Source of the DNA: Aradus depressus | Taxonomy: Eukaryota; Arthropoda; Insecta; Hemiptera; Aradidae | Length of the DNA stretch: 64,000 nt | Direction: 5' to 3' | Assembly (NCBI GenBank): GCA_963662175.1 | Contig: OY759215.1 | Location: 47,633,213-47,697,212, forward strand | The notes under the pieces: generated by a model | Databases searched by the model: none | The model's input: only the letters and a program-made list of their open reading frames with translations | Told to the model about the DNA's origin: nothing | Shown here: positions 1 to 12,600 of the stretch, piece after piece | Layout: the number at the start of each line of letters is the position of its first letter | How positions within the stretch are numbered: the first letter of the stretch is position 1 | Program-made: the position numbers and the translations under genes

Positions 1-28
1 ATTACAATGGGGGTGACTCACCGATTTC
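1..28 (+). repeat. 3' end of dispersed hairpin-ended repeat
   Basis: The window opens with GGTGACTCACCGATTT, a variant of the hairpin (CGGTGATTCACCG) that closes the family seen best at 15940-16545 and 25395-26340. Only the terminus is inside the window, so this is a weak assignment. Bases 29-288 hold nothing I recognise. Confidence 0.35.
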
Positions 29-288
29 TTCTTTTGCGAACAGACATTATACTAAGTGAATTTTAAAATTTTAGCTCGCACGTATAAGAATCTAAAATAA
101 CACGGAAAGTAGGGATAATAAAGTTTCATCATTAGTAGTAAAAAAGAAGGAAGAATTCGGATACGTTAGACAATATAAAATAGAAGAAACTGCAAAGGTA
201 AAGAAATTAGTAAAGCTCTATCAGAATGTTGTCTTGTTTATTCTAGTTCTTCTAAGTTGAGGAACGCGGACATATTGTGGAAACTTGT

Positions 289-386
289 AATAAATGAATA
301 AAACAAACTTATTTTTGAAATATTGTCTATTCCACTTTAGTGGAATAGACAATATTTCAAAAATAAGTTTGTTTTATTCATTTATT
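289..386. repeat. Perfect 98-bp palindrome
   Basis: Positions 289-336 pair exactly with 339-386, leaving a two-base centre. The arm sequence (core GAAATATTGTCTATTCCA) also occurs in diverged form at 53797-53845 and in the foldback family at 11560-11882, so the palindrome is built from a dispersed repeat. It is either a real inverted duplication or a library/assembly foldback. Confidence 0.9.
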
Positions 387-1488
387 CTAGTTCTGTCAGA
401 ATCTACTAGATGCCAGCCCTATTATCTCAAGTTCCGTTTCTACATTCACATTTCCCCTTTTCTTACCAGTATACTAACAATTAGACTTTTTGTAAATTTT
501 TGTTATTTTGTTAGTCCAGAGGCTAGCTGTGCGTATCCGGTTGTTGTAGCTTAATAAATGTCTACAGAAAAATAAATAAATAAGTTTATAAAAATTTTCA
601 TATTATAAGGAGAAACATAGTTAAAATGCTTCAGTTGTGTATTTTCGTGTATAGGCTTAATAAAGTTTCGGGTATAGGCTTAATAAATAATAACAAAAAA
701 TAAATAAATATGTTTATAAGAATTTCTTATAATAAGGAGAAAAATTATTAAAGTGATTCACAGGTACACATACAATAATTTTATGAAATACTAACATCTC
801 AGTAGAACCTAAATAAATGATAAAACTAAACAAAAAAAAAACACAATAACTTTCTTCAAGTTTTTTTTAGGAGGGGGTCGACAACCTTTTAGCACTTGCT
901 GCCCGCAATTTGTCCTTCCTACTCAAGTGCGGGTACTTAGTTAAACTAAAATTATGTTAAATCGGCGCTAAGGTATACCTATGTAAATAGGTACTAATGT
1001 ACGAATGACAAATACATTCAATAAATTATAGTAATACATTATACTATAGCGATACATTATGACAGTATATGAATAAGTATGAGAAAAATTAAAGTAGACA
1101 CAGTTGTTCTTCCCAATTACCTTGATACGATGACGTGAACCAATAAATGTCATATTAAGTGTAGTTCTTTTTTACGCAAAAAGCCTACTTCTCTTTTCTA
1201 TTTTGTGCATGGAAAATGAATTTCACTGCAACGGCTGAACCTACATTATTTTGCAATTCAAGGCAAGCTGATTAAATGCCGCCATTGCCACAAGAGCAGA
1301 TCCCATGAGCCATTTTGGCTCTATCAACACTCGAAGTACAAATGCACCGTGGGTATGATGTTCGTGCCGTTATAGGTTTGGTTGTATGAGTTGACACAGG
1401 CAGGAGTAGAAGTCTGGAGTGTGTTGAACTCTCTACAAGCGGGTAGATGTGTTTATGACCAATATGGCTAATAATCATATTTGGGTTG
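387..1488. other. AT-rich stretch without recognisable gene
   Basis: Only short open frames, poly-A/T runs and a partial local duplication (the stretch with TATAGGCTTAATAAA occurs twice near 650-690) are visible. No motif supports a coding region or a named repeat. Confidence 0.5.
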
Positions 1489-1783
1489 TAAGGAGATTCT
1501 GAATTTATAATAATATATATTTTCTACTGCTTTATTCTTCTTCCAATTTAGTTTTTAGCCTTTACAACCTAGCAAATAGACTTTTCAGGAAGGACTCCCA
1601 CCATCAGTATCTAAAAATATTACAATAAATCAATTATTATGTTTTTTTTTCTATTGATTTTAACATTTTTAGATACTGTTGGGAGCACTTCCCGAAATGT
1701 CTTTTTGCTAGGTTGTAAAGAACAAAAAATAAATTGGAAGAAGAATAAAGCTGTGGAAATATATACATTCAGAATCTCCTTAA
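1489..1783. repeat. Foldback (inverted-repeat) element
   Basis: Left arm about 1489-1635 is the diverged reverse complement of right arm about 1652-1783. Shared landmarks are AAGGAGATTCTGAAT at the outer ends, TTTACAACCTAGCAAA in the middle and ACAGTATCTAAAAAT towards the centre. Pieces of the same family (GATGGGAGTTCTTCCCGAAA ... GGTTGTAAA) occur at 2775-2990 and 56636-56700. There is no coding capacity; probably a non-autonomous DNA element. Confidence 0.75.
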
Positions 1784-1843
1784 ACGACCCGAAATATAAA
1801 AAAAAAGAAGACAACAACATTCAAAAGGAAGAAAATGGTCCCA

Positions 1844-2690
1844 TAGAATTTGACATTGTCCAGGAATGGATAGTGGAAAAATGGCTACAATGTTGGTCAC
1901 GAACAGTGGTGGATTAACCAATAGGCAAACCTAGGCAGGTGCCTAGGGCCCCCGATGCTGAAGGCCCCAATGTCTAAAAAAAAAAAAAGACCTTGTCACT
2001 TTTAAATTGATTTCACACGATTTTGGGAATATTCTTGACAATGATGATAACGAATTGTTCTGCAGAACGTTCGTTTTAAGAGTTGAAACGAATCAAGGCT
2101 GGCCGAAGAGCTACTATGCAGCAAGAGCGACTAGATATGTTAAGTCTTCTTAGTATTGAATCCGACATTTTGAGAAAAATTGATTTCGATGATATGATCG
2201 ATAAATTCAGCGAGTCGAAATGCAGGAGAAAGTGTGTATGAAATCAATTTTACAGCGAATTGAAAATATTATTCTTAAGAATTACAACTGTATCAATAAA
2301 TTCATAAAAAAAATAGCTGAAAAGTTTTCGTTTTTTATGGGGGGGGGGGGGGGGGGGGGGTTAAAAATAGGGGGGCCCACATTTGCAATCACCTAGGGCC
2401 CCGCAGAAGCTTAATCCGCTACTGGTCACGAAGTTCGGTTGGCCGAACGACCTATGCATACTTGTCCGCATATGTCTCGACTCGACGTGGATACAGTCTG
2501 ACCACTGGATGTCCCAGATATTATCAGGTCACGTAGACTTTAACTCCAAACTCTTCTTCTTTAGGAGGAAGAACAACCCAAACTGTTCATGTGAGGGCAT
2601 CGCGACTGCAGAACACGTAGTCCTCGATTGCCCGCTGTATGACCAGGCCAGGGTAGAGTTGATTCGCGGGACCATAGTTGAGAAAAAAAA
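1844..2690 (+). mobile_element. R1-like LINE 3' fragment, split by a hAT insertion
   Basis: Bases 1844-1903 and 2425-2690 are colinear with one segment of the second copy at 36540-37210. The translation reads FGWPNDLCILVR, then DFNSKLFFFRRKN, a CSCEG knuckle-like motif and AEHVVLDCPLYDQAR. This is the typical C-terminal end of the R1/Jockey-type ORF2 (Cys-His region followed by the ECPLYD-like motif). The frame is broken near 2480 relative to the other copy. The two halves were separated by the element at 1904-2424. Confidence 0.75.
1904..2424 (+). mobile_element. Internally deleted hAT transposon with 8-bp TSD
   Basis: The element starts CAGTGGTGGATTAA and ends in the inverse of CAGTAGCGGATTAA. 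It is flanked by perfect 8-bp duplications GTCACGAA (1896-1903 and 2425-2432), diagnostic of hAT. Between about 2095 and 2240 the plus strand still encodes the C-terminal end of a hAT transposase (ERLDMLSLLSIES, then KIDFDDMIDKFSESK), the dimerisation tail found in ZMYM-type hAT proteins. The rest of the transposase is missing, so it can only move in trans. A run of about 20 G lies at 2340-2360. Confidence 0.88.
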
Positions 2691-2774
2691 AATAAAAGGT
2701 ACCATAGAATTAAATGAGAAATTGATATGTTATTCGTATAATATTTGACGAAAACCACACGATATTATTTTTAT

Positions 2775-2990
2775 TGATCGTAAGAAAGTAAATACTGGTG
2801 ATGGGAGTTCTTCCCGAAACATCTATCTGGTGAGTTGTAAAGACCAAAAAATAAATAAGTAGAAGTATAAAGGTGTGGAACATATGGATCATGGCTAATA
2901 ATATTCTGAAATGCAGATTCCATGTGTAGAATAATATAATATAAACATAAAAACACTCCCATAAACTCAAACTAAAATCCACCAGGACAA
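2775..2990. repeat. Fragment of the 1489-1783 foldback family
   Basis: Shares GATGGGAGTTCTTCCCGAAA and the GTTGTAAAGACC-AAAAAATAAATAA stretch with the foldback element upstream. Only one arm is recognisable. Bases 2990-3180 show nothing else. Confidence 0.5.
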
Positions 2991-3180
2991 TAAAATCAGT
3001 GGTTTTTAATGAACATGACTAACTGAAAAATAGACCATTTTCAACTAATTCCATCGAAACCCTTTTTCTACAAGGAATGTTCATTTTTTTTTTTTCCTTC
3101 GTATGATTACGCATGCTGTACTGTAATGAACCGCTCCAAATTTAAGTTTACCGTAATTTTTTAACTGAAAATTGTATCAT

Positions 3181-3186
3181 TTTATT
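3181..3186 (-). terminator. Polyadenylation signal of the desaturase gene
   Basis: On the minus strand this reads AATAAA, about 40 bp beyond the stop codon at 3227-3229. It is the first canonical signal downstream of the gene. Confidence 0.55.
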
Positions 3187-3226
3187 CTTAAAAAAAAAAA
3201 AAACTCATATTGATGTTATTATTTTA

Positions 3227-3579
3227 TTATTGTTGTTTATGATGAGTGGGAGGGGAGGAGCGTGTTCCGTCGCCATGTTTGAGTGCCATTGTCTCGATGA
3301 GCTCTGCGGAGGGTTGCTTGAGATCGTAGGCGAGGCCCCATCTTGCCGCAGTGTCTATGACCAGTGTGGTCAGATTGGTCGAGTATCCTCCTAGTTCGGC
3401 CGCTTTATAGTCCCATGGGAACACATGGTGGTAGTTGTGCCATCCCTCCCCCAGCGCCGCCACCGCCACCGCCAGGTTTTCTGATGGGTTGATTCGGCTG
3501 GCAAAATATATATATACATACTGTTATTAACAAAATATATACTGTTACAAAATTCAATATTTACTTCATTGAGTTATAA

Positions 3580-3628
<49 letters not shown>

Positions 3629-6600
3629 ACACATAGGCTTACTTACTTAACTTCTTGAAAACAAGAAAATTAAACAACAAAAATATTAAATTATATAAAG
3701 TATCAATAAATGAATTTTGATGGAATTTTTAAAAATAATTTCAGTTTGGAAATTACTTTTTTGCGTTTAAAACAAAAAAACAAAAATGGGATTTTTTAGT
3801 AAAATAGCTAGATGTGAATACATGAGGGGAGCACTGCCTAAATAATAGATAATGTAACAGATCTCTCGGCCAGCACCGCCTCAATCTTCAGGGAGGATTG
3901 TTGGGATAGAAATGGGTTTTTGTCAGAGATTGAGCAAAAGGATTTTCATGGAAGAAAAGTTTTGTATGGAAGTTACAGAAACAGGTCTTAATGAGGTCAA
4001 TGACAAAGGGAATTTTGATGTAATTTAAATTAGAAATTAAGTTTAACATTTGTAGTTGTTTTTGTGACTTATGCCCGGGCTTTAACTACAATTATTATTT
4101 AGCTAATTGTTTGTACAGATACTTGTCTTGAACGTCGTCTTTCTGTACCAAGAAGTTGGAAATAATGATCCATTTGTAAATATGACGAGGTCAGGATCGC
4201 ATGTTGTGTGCCATAATCTAGAACAGTTTCAAGTAGGTGGCTTACTTACTTGTCGTATGGTTTGTTTCCCCAGATGTGAGCGGCACTGTTCACGGACCAG
4301 GTGATGTTGAGATTCAGGACGTACCGGAGGAAGGAGAGCATCATGAAGGTGACAAGCCAGGCTTCTCCCCATGCCAAAGGAGGCACCACCGAGGGCAGCA
4401 CGAAACATAAGAGCAGCTTCAGTGGGATGAAGTACCTGCAACAAAGTAATATTTCAAACTACGAAAATTGGATTACTATTAAACTCTCACCTGAGACGTG
4501 GCTATACTACGCACAGTTAGGTCCCTCACAAAGGTAGGTGATTAGGTATTTAACACAACACTACTTGACGATGAAAACACATCTTTTTAATGGTTCTTGT
4601 TCCGGATCCATTCTCCAGAAGGTGTGAACTGATGGAGTTGGAACAGTTTCGAAAGGATCTTGCGCTTCATGAAGAAGGCAGCTGAGTAGGTAGTTAAATA
4701 CTAGAGAGGGGCTGTTATATGGGCCTTCAGACTTTGGATAACATTGGTACAAAATCAAATGAGCGTGTAGAGCACAAGACCTGGTATGAAAGGCCAACAG
4801 AGGATTGTTAGCGATGTCCGACATGTCCAACTGTCGACCCTTCTCTATCACCTCCGGATGTTTCTTCATCATGAGCCAGCCAACGTGAGAGAAGAAGAAA
4901 CCTCGCTTCGCATTGTGTGGGTCTGCATCCGTCTCGGAGAACTTGTGGTGCACTCGATGATCTCGCACCCAGTCGTATATACTGTTCTGAAATAGGGGTA
5001 GATGTTAGTATTATTAAAAGTAATAAACATGAAATTTTATAAATTATAATTTTGTGTAGTAAGGGCGTGGACTTTTTTATAGGTATAATGTAGTGTATCT
5101 CAGTGTTTGTTTTTTTGGCTTTATGTTCGATGCATACTAGCCATGACTCTTTTAATGGTGTGCACCTAGTTATTTAGGACATCCATGGCCCCGGGAGAGA
5201 GTTCTATCTACGAAGTAAAACTCATTCCCGGATGGGATTCGAGCCCGCAAACCATGGTGAGACCATGCGACCAAAACCCTACACTCTAGCCCGCACAGCT
5301 ACCATGTCTCCCATGGTAAGGTTGGAAACATAGAAGGGATAGTGGTGATTGTGCTGCGCATGCAAGGTTACAGGGTCTCTGGACTCAGCTAAGATTGTTT
5401 TGTTTGACTGCACCCCACAGTACAAGTCCTTAAGTCCAAGTTGGTTTTTGTCCTTTATTGTCCAGACAATGTTTTGTCCAACAGCCGAGAGATCTATTTT
5501 CCGATCATTTCTCGTCTCAGACTGGTGTATGGGTTCCAGGTCAGTCCTTTGTCAATGTACAGTCCCAGATTATGATCATCCACTAAAAAAAAAACTTGAA
5601 AAACTATGAAAATATAGAGATAGAAAAGTAAGTTATCTGGTTTTGTATTCAATTTTTTTTTTTTTTTTTTGAGACAGCACAATTTAACCTAAATGAACCA
5701 ACTGTGCAAGATCAAATCTTCAGACTCATGTCGCTGCCTATACATCATAACTAAAAATGGTCACCTGTCCTGAAATGGTGTAGCAGATGAGAAGGAAGAT
5801 CTGGAAAGGCCACTTTGCTTTGTATGCTCGATGTGACCAGAGGCGGTGGGCTCCTCCCGTCACTCCAAGACCCCCAGCAAGCAGGATCAGCACAACTGGA
5901 ACACATATCGCAGCGTATCATACAACTAAGTAGTACATACTTTGGAACATAAAAGGATCACTAGGTGAGAAACGTTCAAGTTCACTTTTTTCTAAAATGA
6001 GTTAACTATATCAGCACCCAAGAACAGTAAACTGTGTTAAGTCCATTTTTTGTCAAATTTATGTTATCTCCTTTTTCTACTAAATATTAGTTTGTCTTTC
6101 GTTGGGATTAACTCATTCAAGTCCATAGTTGACGTAAGGTAAACAATGGTAAGTCACCAATTATTAATTATTATTTATTTTAAGCTTACAATTTTTATGT
6201 TTATCATTAAATTTCTCGTAAACTTGGTGTACAATAATAAGATAATGGTTAAAGCAATTAAAAAAAAAAAACTATCACTCAAGAAAAAATAATCCTTGGT
6301 CTATTAGCGATTATTTTATTACAAAAAAAACTTAAATTGGCTCTACTATAAAATTTGGTTTTCGTGACTTAACACAGTTTACTTCTGGGGTGCTGATATA
6401 ATATTATAACGCAAGTCAATAATGTACAAGACGATCTACAGAAAACAAGTAAAAACAGATTTCTCATTGCGTAAAAAACGATGAAGTATGTACTAAAAAA
6501 AGTTAAGCTACTGAAGAACCCTAGGCAATAAAGGAGGTAAAAAGTCCTCTAAGGAACTTATTTATTTTTTATATAAGGTTCTTGCCTATTGAGCTCAAGA

Positions 6601-9600
6601 TCGTGAGTTCGAAACCCATCGAGGCCTTTAGGTGTTTTATCTGAGAGAAGAAAAAATCCTTAAGCACGTCGTTCTTCGGATGGTAGGTTAAGCAATGACA
6701 AATTAAAAGTCATATTAAAGAGATCATGACATTTCAATCGTCATTCAAAATGCAAAAAAACATACCCCGATTCTTTTTTTTTTTTTTTTTATTCTGTACT
6801 TAATTTTTTAATTAGTTATTGTGACACATGCAAGGGGCACTTAACTACGAGTTTATACCGCATACTACAAGAGCGCTCTTTCATCGCTCTGGTAGGACAT
6901 GAGCCCGACTCTATTGTGGGAGCCCTAAATTTTGCCTAAGTGGGTCTTCGGAGTACCTGACATCGTAGAAAATGTTCTGTTTTTACTCCCACCCAATGTG
7001 AATTAAATTGAATTTTGACATATTATAATAATTATCAGACATTTCTCATGGTTAGTTTAGAGAAACCTCTCTAGGTGTAGAGCATCAAAAGTTAAAACAA
7101 AATTTGGTAATTTGAAAAATATACAAATAAATTAAAATTGGGATGAAAAATGGTTTAGGAAAGATCTAATTTACGAATTTAAATCGTCAATCCAATAATA
7201 TTAAAACCATTGTGTTACTGTCTGAATAGGAATCTGCTGAGTTGGCTAACAGTTCAGCAATATCAATTCGTATGACCTAGAATCTATATTTGGATAATAA
7301 ATGAACAGGGCAATTTCTTTGAAAAATGAAGATATTATTTTTAAATAGAGAACTTCCCTCGAAACAACCAACCCCGAGCCAGTTAATAGAAGCAGTGGGA
7401 CTGCAAAGGTAAAATTCTATTATTTCTATTATTATAGACCAGAATGCGCTGATAGTGTTCAGGACATTGACAAACAGCTCTCTGAATTTTTTGTTTTAAA
7501 AAAGTTCCATTCTTTTGATTAAGGTTTATTGTGTACTTAAAATTAAGTATTAACTATCTTCCGAGTTTGAGTGAATATCATTTATTATATTAAAGTTTTG
7601 AGATGCTACATCCAAACAAAAATTATGAGAAAAATATTTTTGTAACTTTTGTATTTTATTCTATGACTAGCAGTAATACCCGGCGTTGCCCGGGGAACTT
7701 CGTCTTTTCTCCCAATATCTCCTGTAAGGCTATTAAGTTCTTCAACAGTACATTCATGATGTTATAATTTTCAATTATTCATACGGAATAAGGCTTATAG
7801 CAACGATAGGCATCTATAGCAACGATAGTAAGTTCTTAGTATGCGCCTTTCAACGGCGGAAACCACAGCTAGTGAATACTTAGCATCACTGGACATCCTA
7901 GCCAGTGCGTACTTAAGAACGCTTGTGACCACAGCTAGTATGTGCCTTGCAACAGCGGACACCACATCTACCTAATACGTAGTTAGGAACGCTGGGCCCT
8001 ACAGCTATTAAGTGCCTTGCAACAGCGGACCCTACAGCTAGTACGTAGTTAGAACCACTGGGCATCACAGCTACTATGTGTTTTGCAACGGCGGACCCCA
8101 CAGCTAGTACGTAGTTAGAAACGCGGGGCATCACAGCTAGTAAGTGCCTTGCAACAGCGGACCCCACAGCTAGTACGTAATTAGGAACGCTGGGCAGCAC
8201 AGCTAGTAAGTGCCTTGCAACAGCGGACCCACCCCACATCTAGTACGATATTAGGAACGCTGGGCATCACAGCTAGTAAATGCCTTGCAACAGCGGACAC
8301 CACAGCGAATACATAGTTACTTCTACTACATGTCAAATTCATGACAATCCGAATACCCTTTAATCAGTCAGCATTATTTTTATGCTGAGCTTCCCCCCCC
8401 CCCCCCCCCCCCCCCGTACAAATTTTTAAGATGTCACATAGTGTATTTTTCTATATGGCGATCAAGAATACTACATGAGAAATTGCATGACAATCCGATC
8501 ATCCGTTAATGACCTATCACTATCTTCAAATTTAGGCTTACCCCCACAACCCCCCTTCCGTTCTCAACTTTGTGACATCACACACCCCATTTTTCTATTT
8601 GGCCTTTATGAATACTACATGTGAAATTTCGTGACAAACCGAACCATCCGTTAATGACTTATCACTATATATATAATTAGGCCCCGATCAACCCCCCCTC
8701 CCTTTCATAATTGTGTGACGTCACACACCCCATTTTTCTATTTGGCTTTTAAGAATACTACAGGTGAAATTCCATGACAATACGACCAACCGTTAATGAG
8801 CTAGCACTATATTTATACTTAGGCCCCCCCCCCCCCCCTCCCGTACAAAATTTTGAGCCGTCACACACCCTAGTTTTCTACTTGGCCTTCAGGAATACTA
8901 CATGTGAAGTTTCGAGACAATCCGGCCAACCGTTAATGAGCTAGCTCTATATTTATACTTAGGTCCCCCCACAACCCCCCCTCTCCCGTTCAAAACATTG
9001 GGACACCACACAACTTATTTTTCTATTTGGCCTTCAGGAATACTACATGGGAAATTGCATGACAAAACGACCATTAGTTAATGAGCTACCTGTATCTTTA
9101 TATTTAGGCCTACCCCCCCCCCCCCCCCCCCCCATTCAAATTTTTGGGACGCCACACACTTTTTTTTTTATTTGGCCTTCAGGAATACTACATGTGAAAT
9201 TTCGTGACAATCCGACCAACCGTTAAAGAGTTAGCTCTATATTTATACTTAGACCCCTCCCCCCCCCACAACCCCCCCTCCCGTTCAAAACTTAAGAACG
9301 CCACACACCTTTTTTTTCTATTTGACATTCAGGAATACTACACGTGAAACTTCGTGACAATACGACCAACCGTTAATGAGCTAGCTCTATATTTATACTT
9401 AGGCCCCCCCACAACCCCCCCTCCCGTTCAAAACTTTGGGACGCCACACACTTTATATTTCTATTTGACCTTTAGGAATACTATGTACGAAATTTCATGA
9501 CAATTCGACCATTAGTTAATGAGTTAGCACTATTTATATACTTAGGCCCCCCCCACAACCCCCCCTCCCGTTCAAAACTTTGGGACGCCACATAGCCTAT

Positions 9601-12600
9601 TATTCAATCGGGCTCAAAAGAATGCTACATGTGATGTTTCATGAAGATCCGTCCAGCGGTTTGGGCGTGATGCTGGAACAAACAAACACACAAACACACC
9701 CCGTTTCAGCTTTATTAATATAGATATGAAACGCTACTTTAATATGACATTTTTGTCGAAAAGTCGCCCCCACCTATCTATATATTTTTATTTATTTATT
9801 ATTATACATATATATAAGTATATTTTTTTTTCGGAATTTTTGTATAAATAATAACAATTTTAGAGGGAAAGGAGGAAATTTGGTTGGTCATTCGAATCTC
9901 CAGATGCGATTTAAAAACCGTTCACCAAAATCTGGTTAAAGGCATAAATTCAACAAAAATACATTCTGGACCTCAAAAAAAAACAAAAAAAAAATATTTC
10001 AGTAAAATTTATTATGTAATAATAAATCCGTTGAAAATTCTATTTCCATATTTTTTTTTTTTTTTTTTTTTTTTAGGAGTGGAAGAAGGCAAAATTTAGA
10101 ACTATCAAACTACTGTGGGTTCAGGGGATAAATTCAGTAGTCGATATGACCTTGTTGTTAAAGCCTGGGCTTGAGTCATAATAACTTACCAACTAGCAAC
10201 TTGTTACAAGAGATATAAAAAAAGGATCAGTTAAACTTACACCAGAGGAATAGAGGGAGTGTGACCTGGGGTATGAATGTGAGGGTGTAGACTGCCATGA
10301 AGTGGACCAGGGCTAGCATAACAACATTGAACCAGATGATGTCCTGAACAACATCAGCTACAGCATCAACCTCTCTCTGCTTCCCACTTGATTTTTGTAC
10401 ATCTGAGAACAGAAAATATACATTGTAAATGCATTTCTTCAGCGAAAAGAGGACTTGAATAAGTTATTCCTTGTAGCAATTTCAAATGACATCAAAACAT
10501 TATGAGAATTATACAGATATATTCTAAAAAAAAATGACATCATTCCTACTCATTTAGGCTTATTCTTAAAGTAATCTGGATCAGTGATATGTGAAGGTAA
10601 GATTTCTCTATAAGGCTCACGCTTTTTCGGTAAGATGTAGGGATGTTACAGGCTGCTTCTTTATGTGGGCAATAAGTAGATTGTACCTTCCTGTCGAAAT
10701 CTAGTTTTATTCATGACCGGTATCGAATCGTATATATATGTTACGGGTAAAGTTAGATTAACGGTTAAACCTAGGATTACCCGGGTAAACCTAGTAGTAC
10801 CCGCTGCCGCTTGGTTAAAGTTGGGTATACAAATAATGACAAGGCCGTTAGTGGACGTATGTTCCACTATAAAGATTAGGTACTTATTAATTAGCTCGAC
10901 CACACCTCAATTTCCATTGTTGTAAGCTGTCTAACAGCGATAATCATTCATCTGGGTATATAAATTCCTAGAACAAACATAAATCGAAATATTACAAAAT
11001 TTGGGGGCGTATTTGCCGGCGTTCCGCCGGCGGGACGATATATCTGCCCCTCCCGTCGTTCCTATATTTGCAGTAGTACAGGTTCTAGCTTTAACATATA
11101 CTTTACCCGGGTAAAGCCCGAAACGTGAACTATTTCAATTATATTTCGGACTTTAACCAAGCGGCAGTGGATACTACTAGGTTTACCCGGGTAATCCTAG
11201 GTTTAACCGTTAATCTAACTTTACCCGTAGCATATATATCGCATAAATGCGACTTCAGACTGTCAATGTTGCTTTTTGTGATTTGCCTGAAACTCATGTT
11301 CTCTTCTACAAATTCACCGGACGAATGATTAGATTTTAGTCAGTAGCCATATTGTCAAGCCTGAAGATGTGTGTTTTTGCAAAAATGCGTTGTAAATAAA
11401 ACAAAATTGTGAAAGGACGACATCCTTTTATTTAAAAAATAAATAAAAAATATGTTTTTTAAAAATATTGCCCGCCATAAATTAAGTTATTAGGTTGATA
11501 CTTGAGAAAATATGTACAACTTATTTCTATCATGAGTAAATGACAAACATTATTATTGGCGATACTTTACATTTTCTGCAGAGATAATGTGAAACACTTG
11601 ATAAAAATAAAAAATAAAAAGTAGATTTTTAAAAATATTATCTTTCACAAAATATGTACAATATATGGGAGTACATTCGGTATTGTTATATATAATCTTC
11701 AGCCACCACTTAACGAATACAGTATTTGTTAAGTCGTCGCAAAACCAAAAGTACTCCCATATTTTATATATATTGTGAAATAGACAATATTTAAAAAAAA
11801 AAAAAAACTTTTTCTTTATTTTTTATTAAGTGTTTCACAATATCTCTGCAAAAAATGTTAAGTATCTTTTTATTTACCTTATAAAGAAGCTTCCTGTAAA
11901 TTCAATCATTCGCACTTCGAACATTATAGCAGAGGGCATCGCATCACAAAAAAGAAACGTTGACAAGCCTATAATATAAGATGGCTGATACAATGCGAAA
12001 ACAATAGTAAATAAAGCAACATTTTAACAGGAAGACACATTTTTATTTTTATTATAAGTTTGAAGATGTTTATTATCCTGCAAATATGGTCCACCGGATC
12101 TATACAATATTAATGGAAAAATAGCGAGAGCACCAAGAAAATTTGCGGTAGATTATACGAAAATATGAGCAGATCCTGAAAAATGTTAGTTTAGAGGGTT
12201 GGGCCCCTCTGCCCGGACACCATCGAAATGAAATTTCATGGATCAGAAACGTTTAGTTACGTTATGACTAAATAATTACAATTTTTTAGTTGGGGGTGGG
12301 GAGGGGGGGGGGGGGGGGCAGTACTCAAATATTTATCAAGTCAAATACTTTGCTATTGGCCCCCCACTTTTTCTACTTAAATATCTTCCATAATAGACGG
12401 CGCCGGTAACTCAGTGGAATGTGTGCTTGACTTCTGAGCTCAAGAACGTGGGTTCGTAACCCGACCGAGGCCCTTAGTTTATTTTATCTGGGAGGTAAAA
12501 TAAACTTAAGCACGCCGTCCTTCGGATGGGACGTTAAGCGATGGTCCCGAGCCTGTACGATGTCAGGTACTCGTCAAAGACCCCTACCCTAGATGAATAA

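Larger units (their letters stand above)
7667..9727 (+). mobile_element. Arthropod-type repeat with CCCGGCGTTGCCCGG head, two internal arrays
   Basis: Starts near ACTAGCAGTAATACCCGGCG and ends with TCCGTCCAGCGGTTTGGGCG, AACAAACAAACACACAAACA and TTTATTAATATAGAT. This head/tail combination is common in arthropod repeats, but I cannot name its class. A possible short duplication TATGA lies on both sides. Between the ends are two unrelated tandem arrays (7840-8320 and 8440-9640). Partial copies of the same head occur near 51336, 52500 and 59010. It lies within desaturase intron 2. Confidence 0.6.

Noticed and set aside
7913..8239. 108-codon minus-strand frame with a 22-residue repeat
   Set aside because: Follows from the 66-bp period of the array. 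Units vary without sparing codon positions.
7840..9640. CRISPR-like arrays
   Set aside because: Units are continuous tandem repeats, without unique spacers, in a clearly eukaryotic setting.
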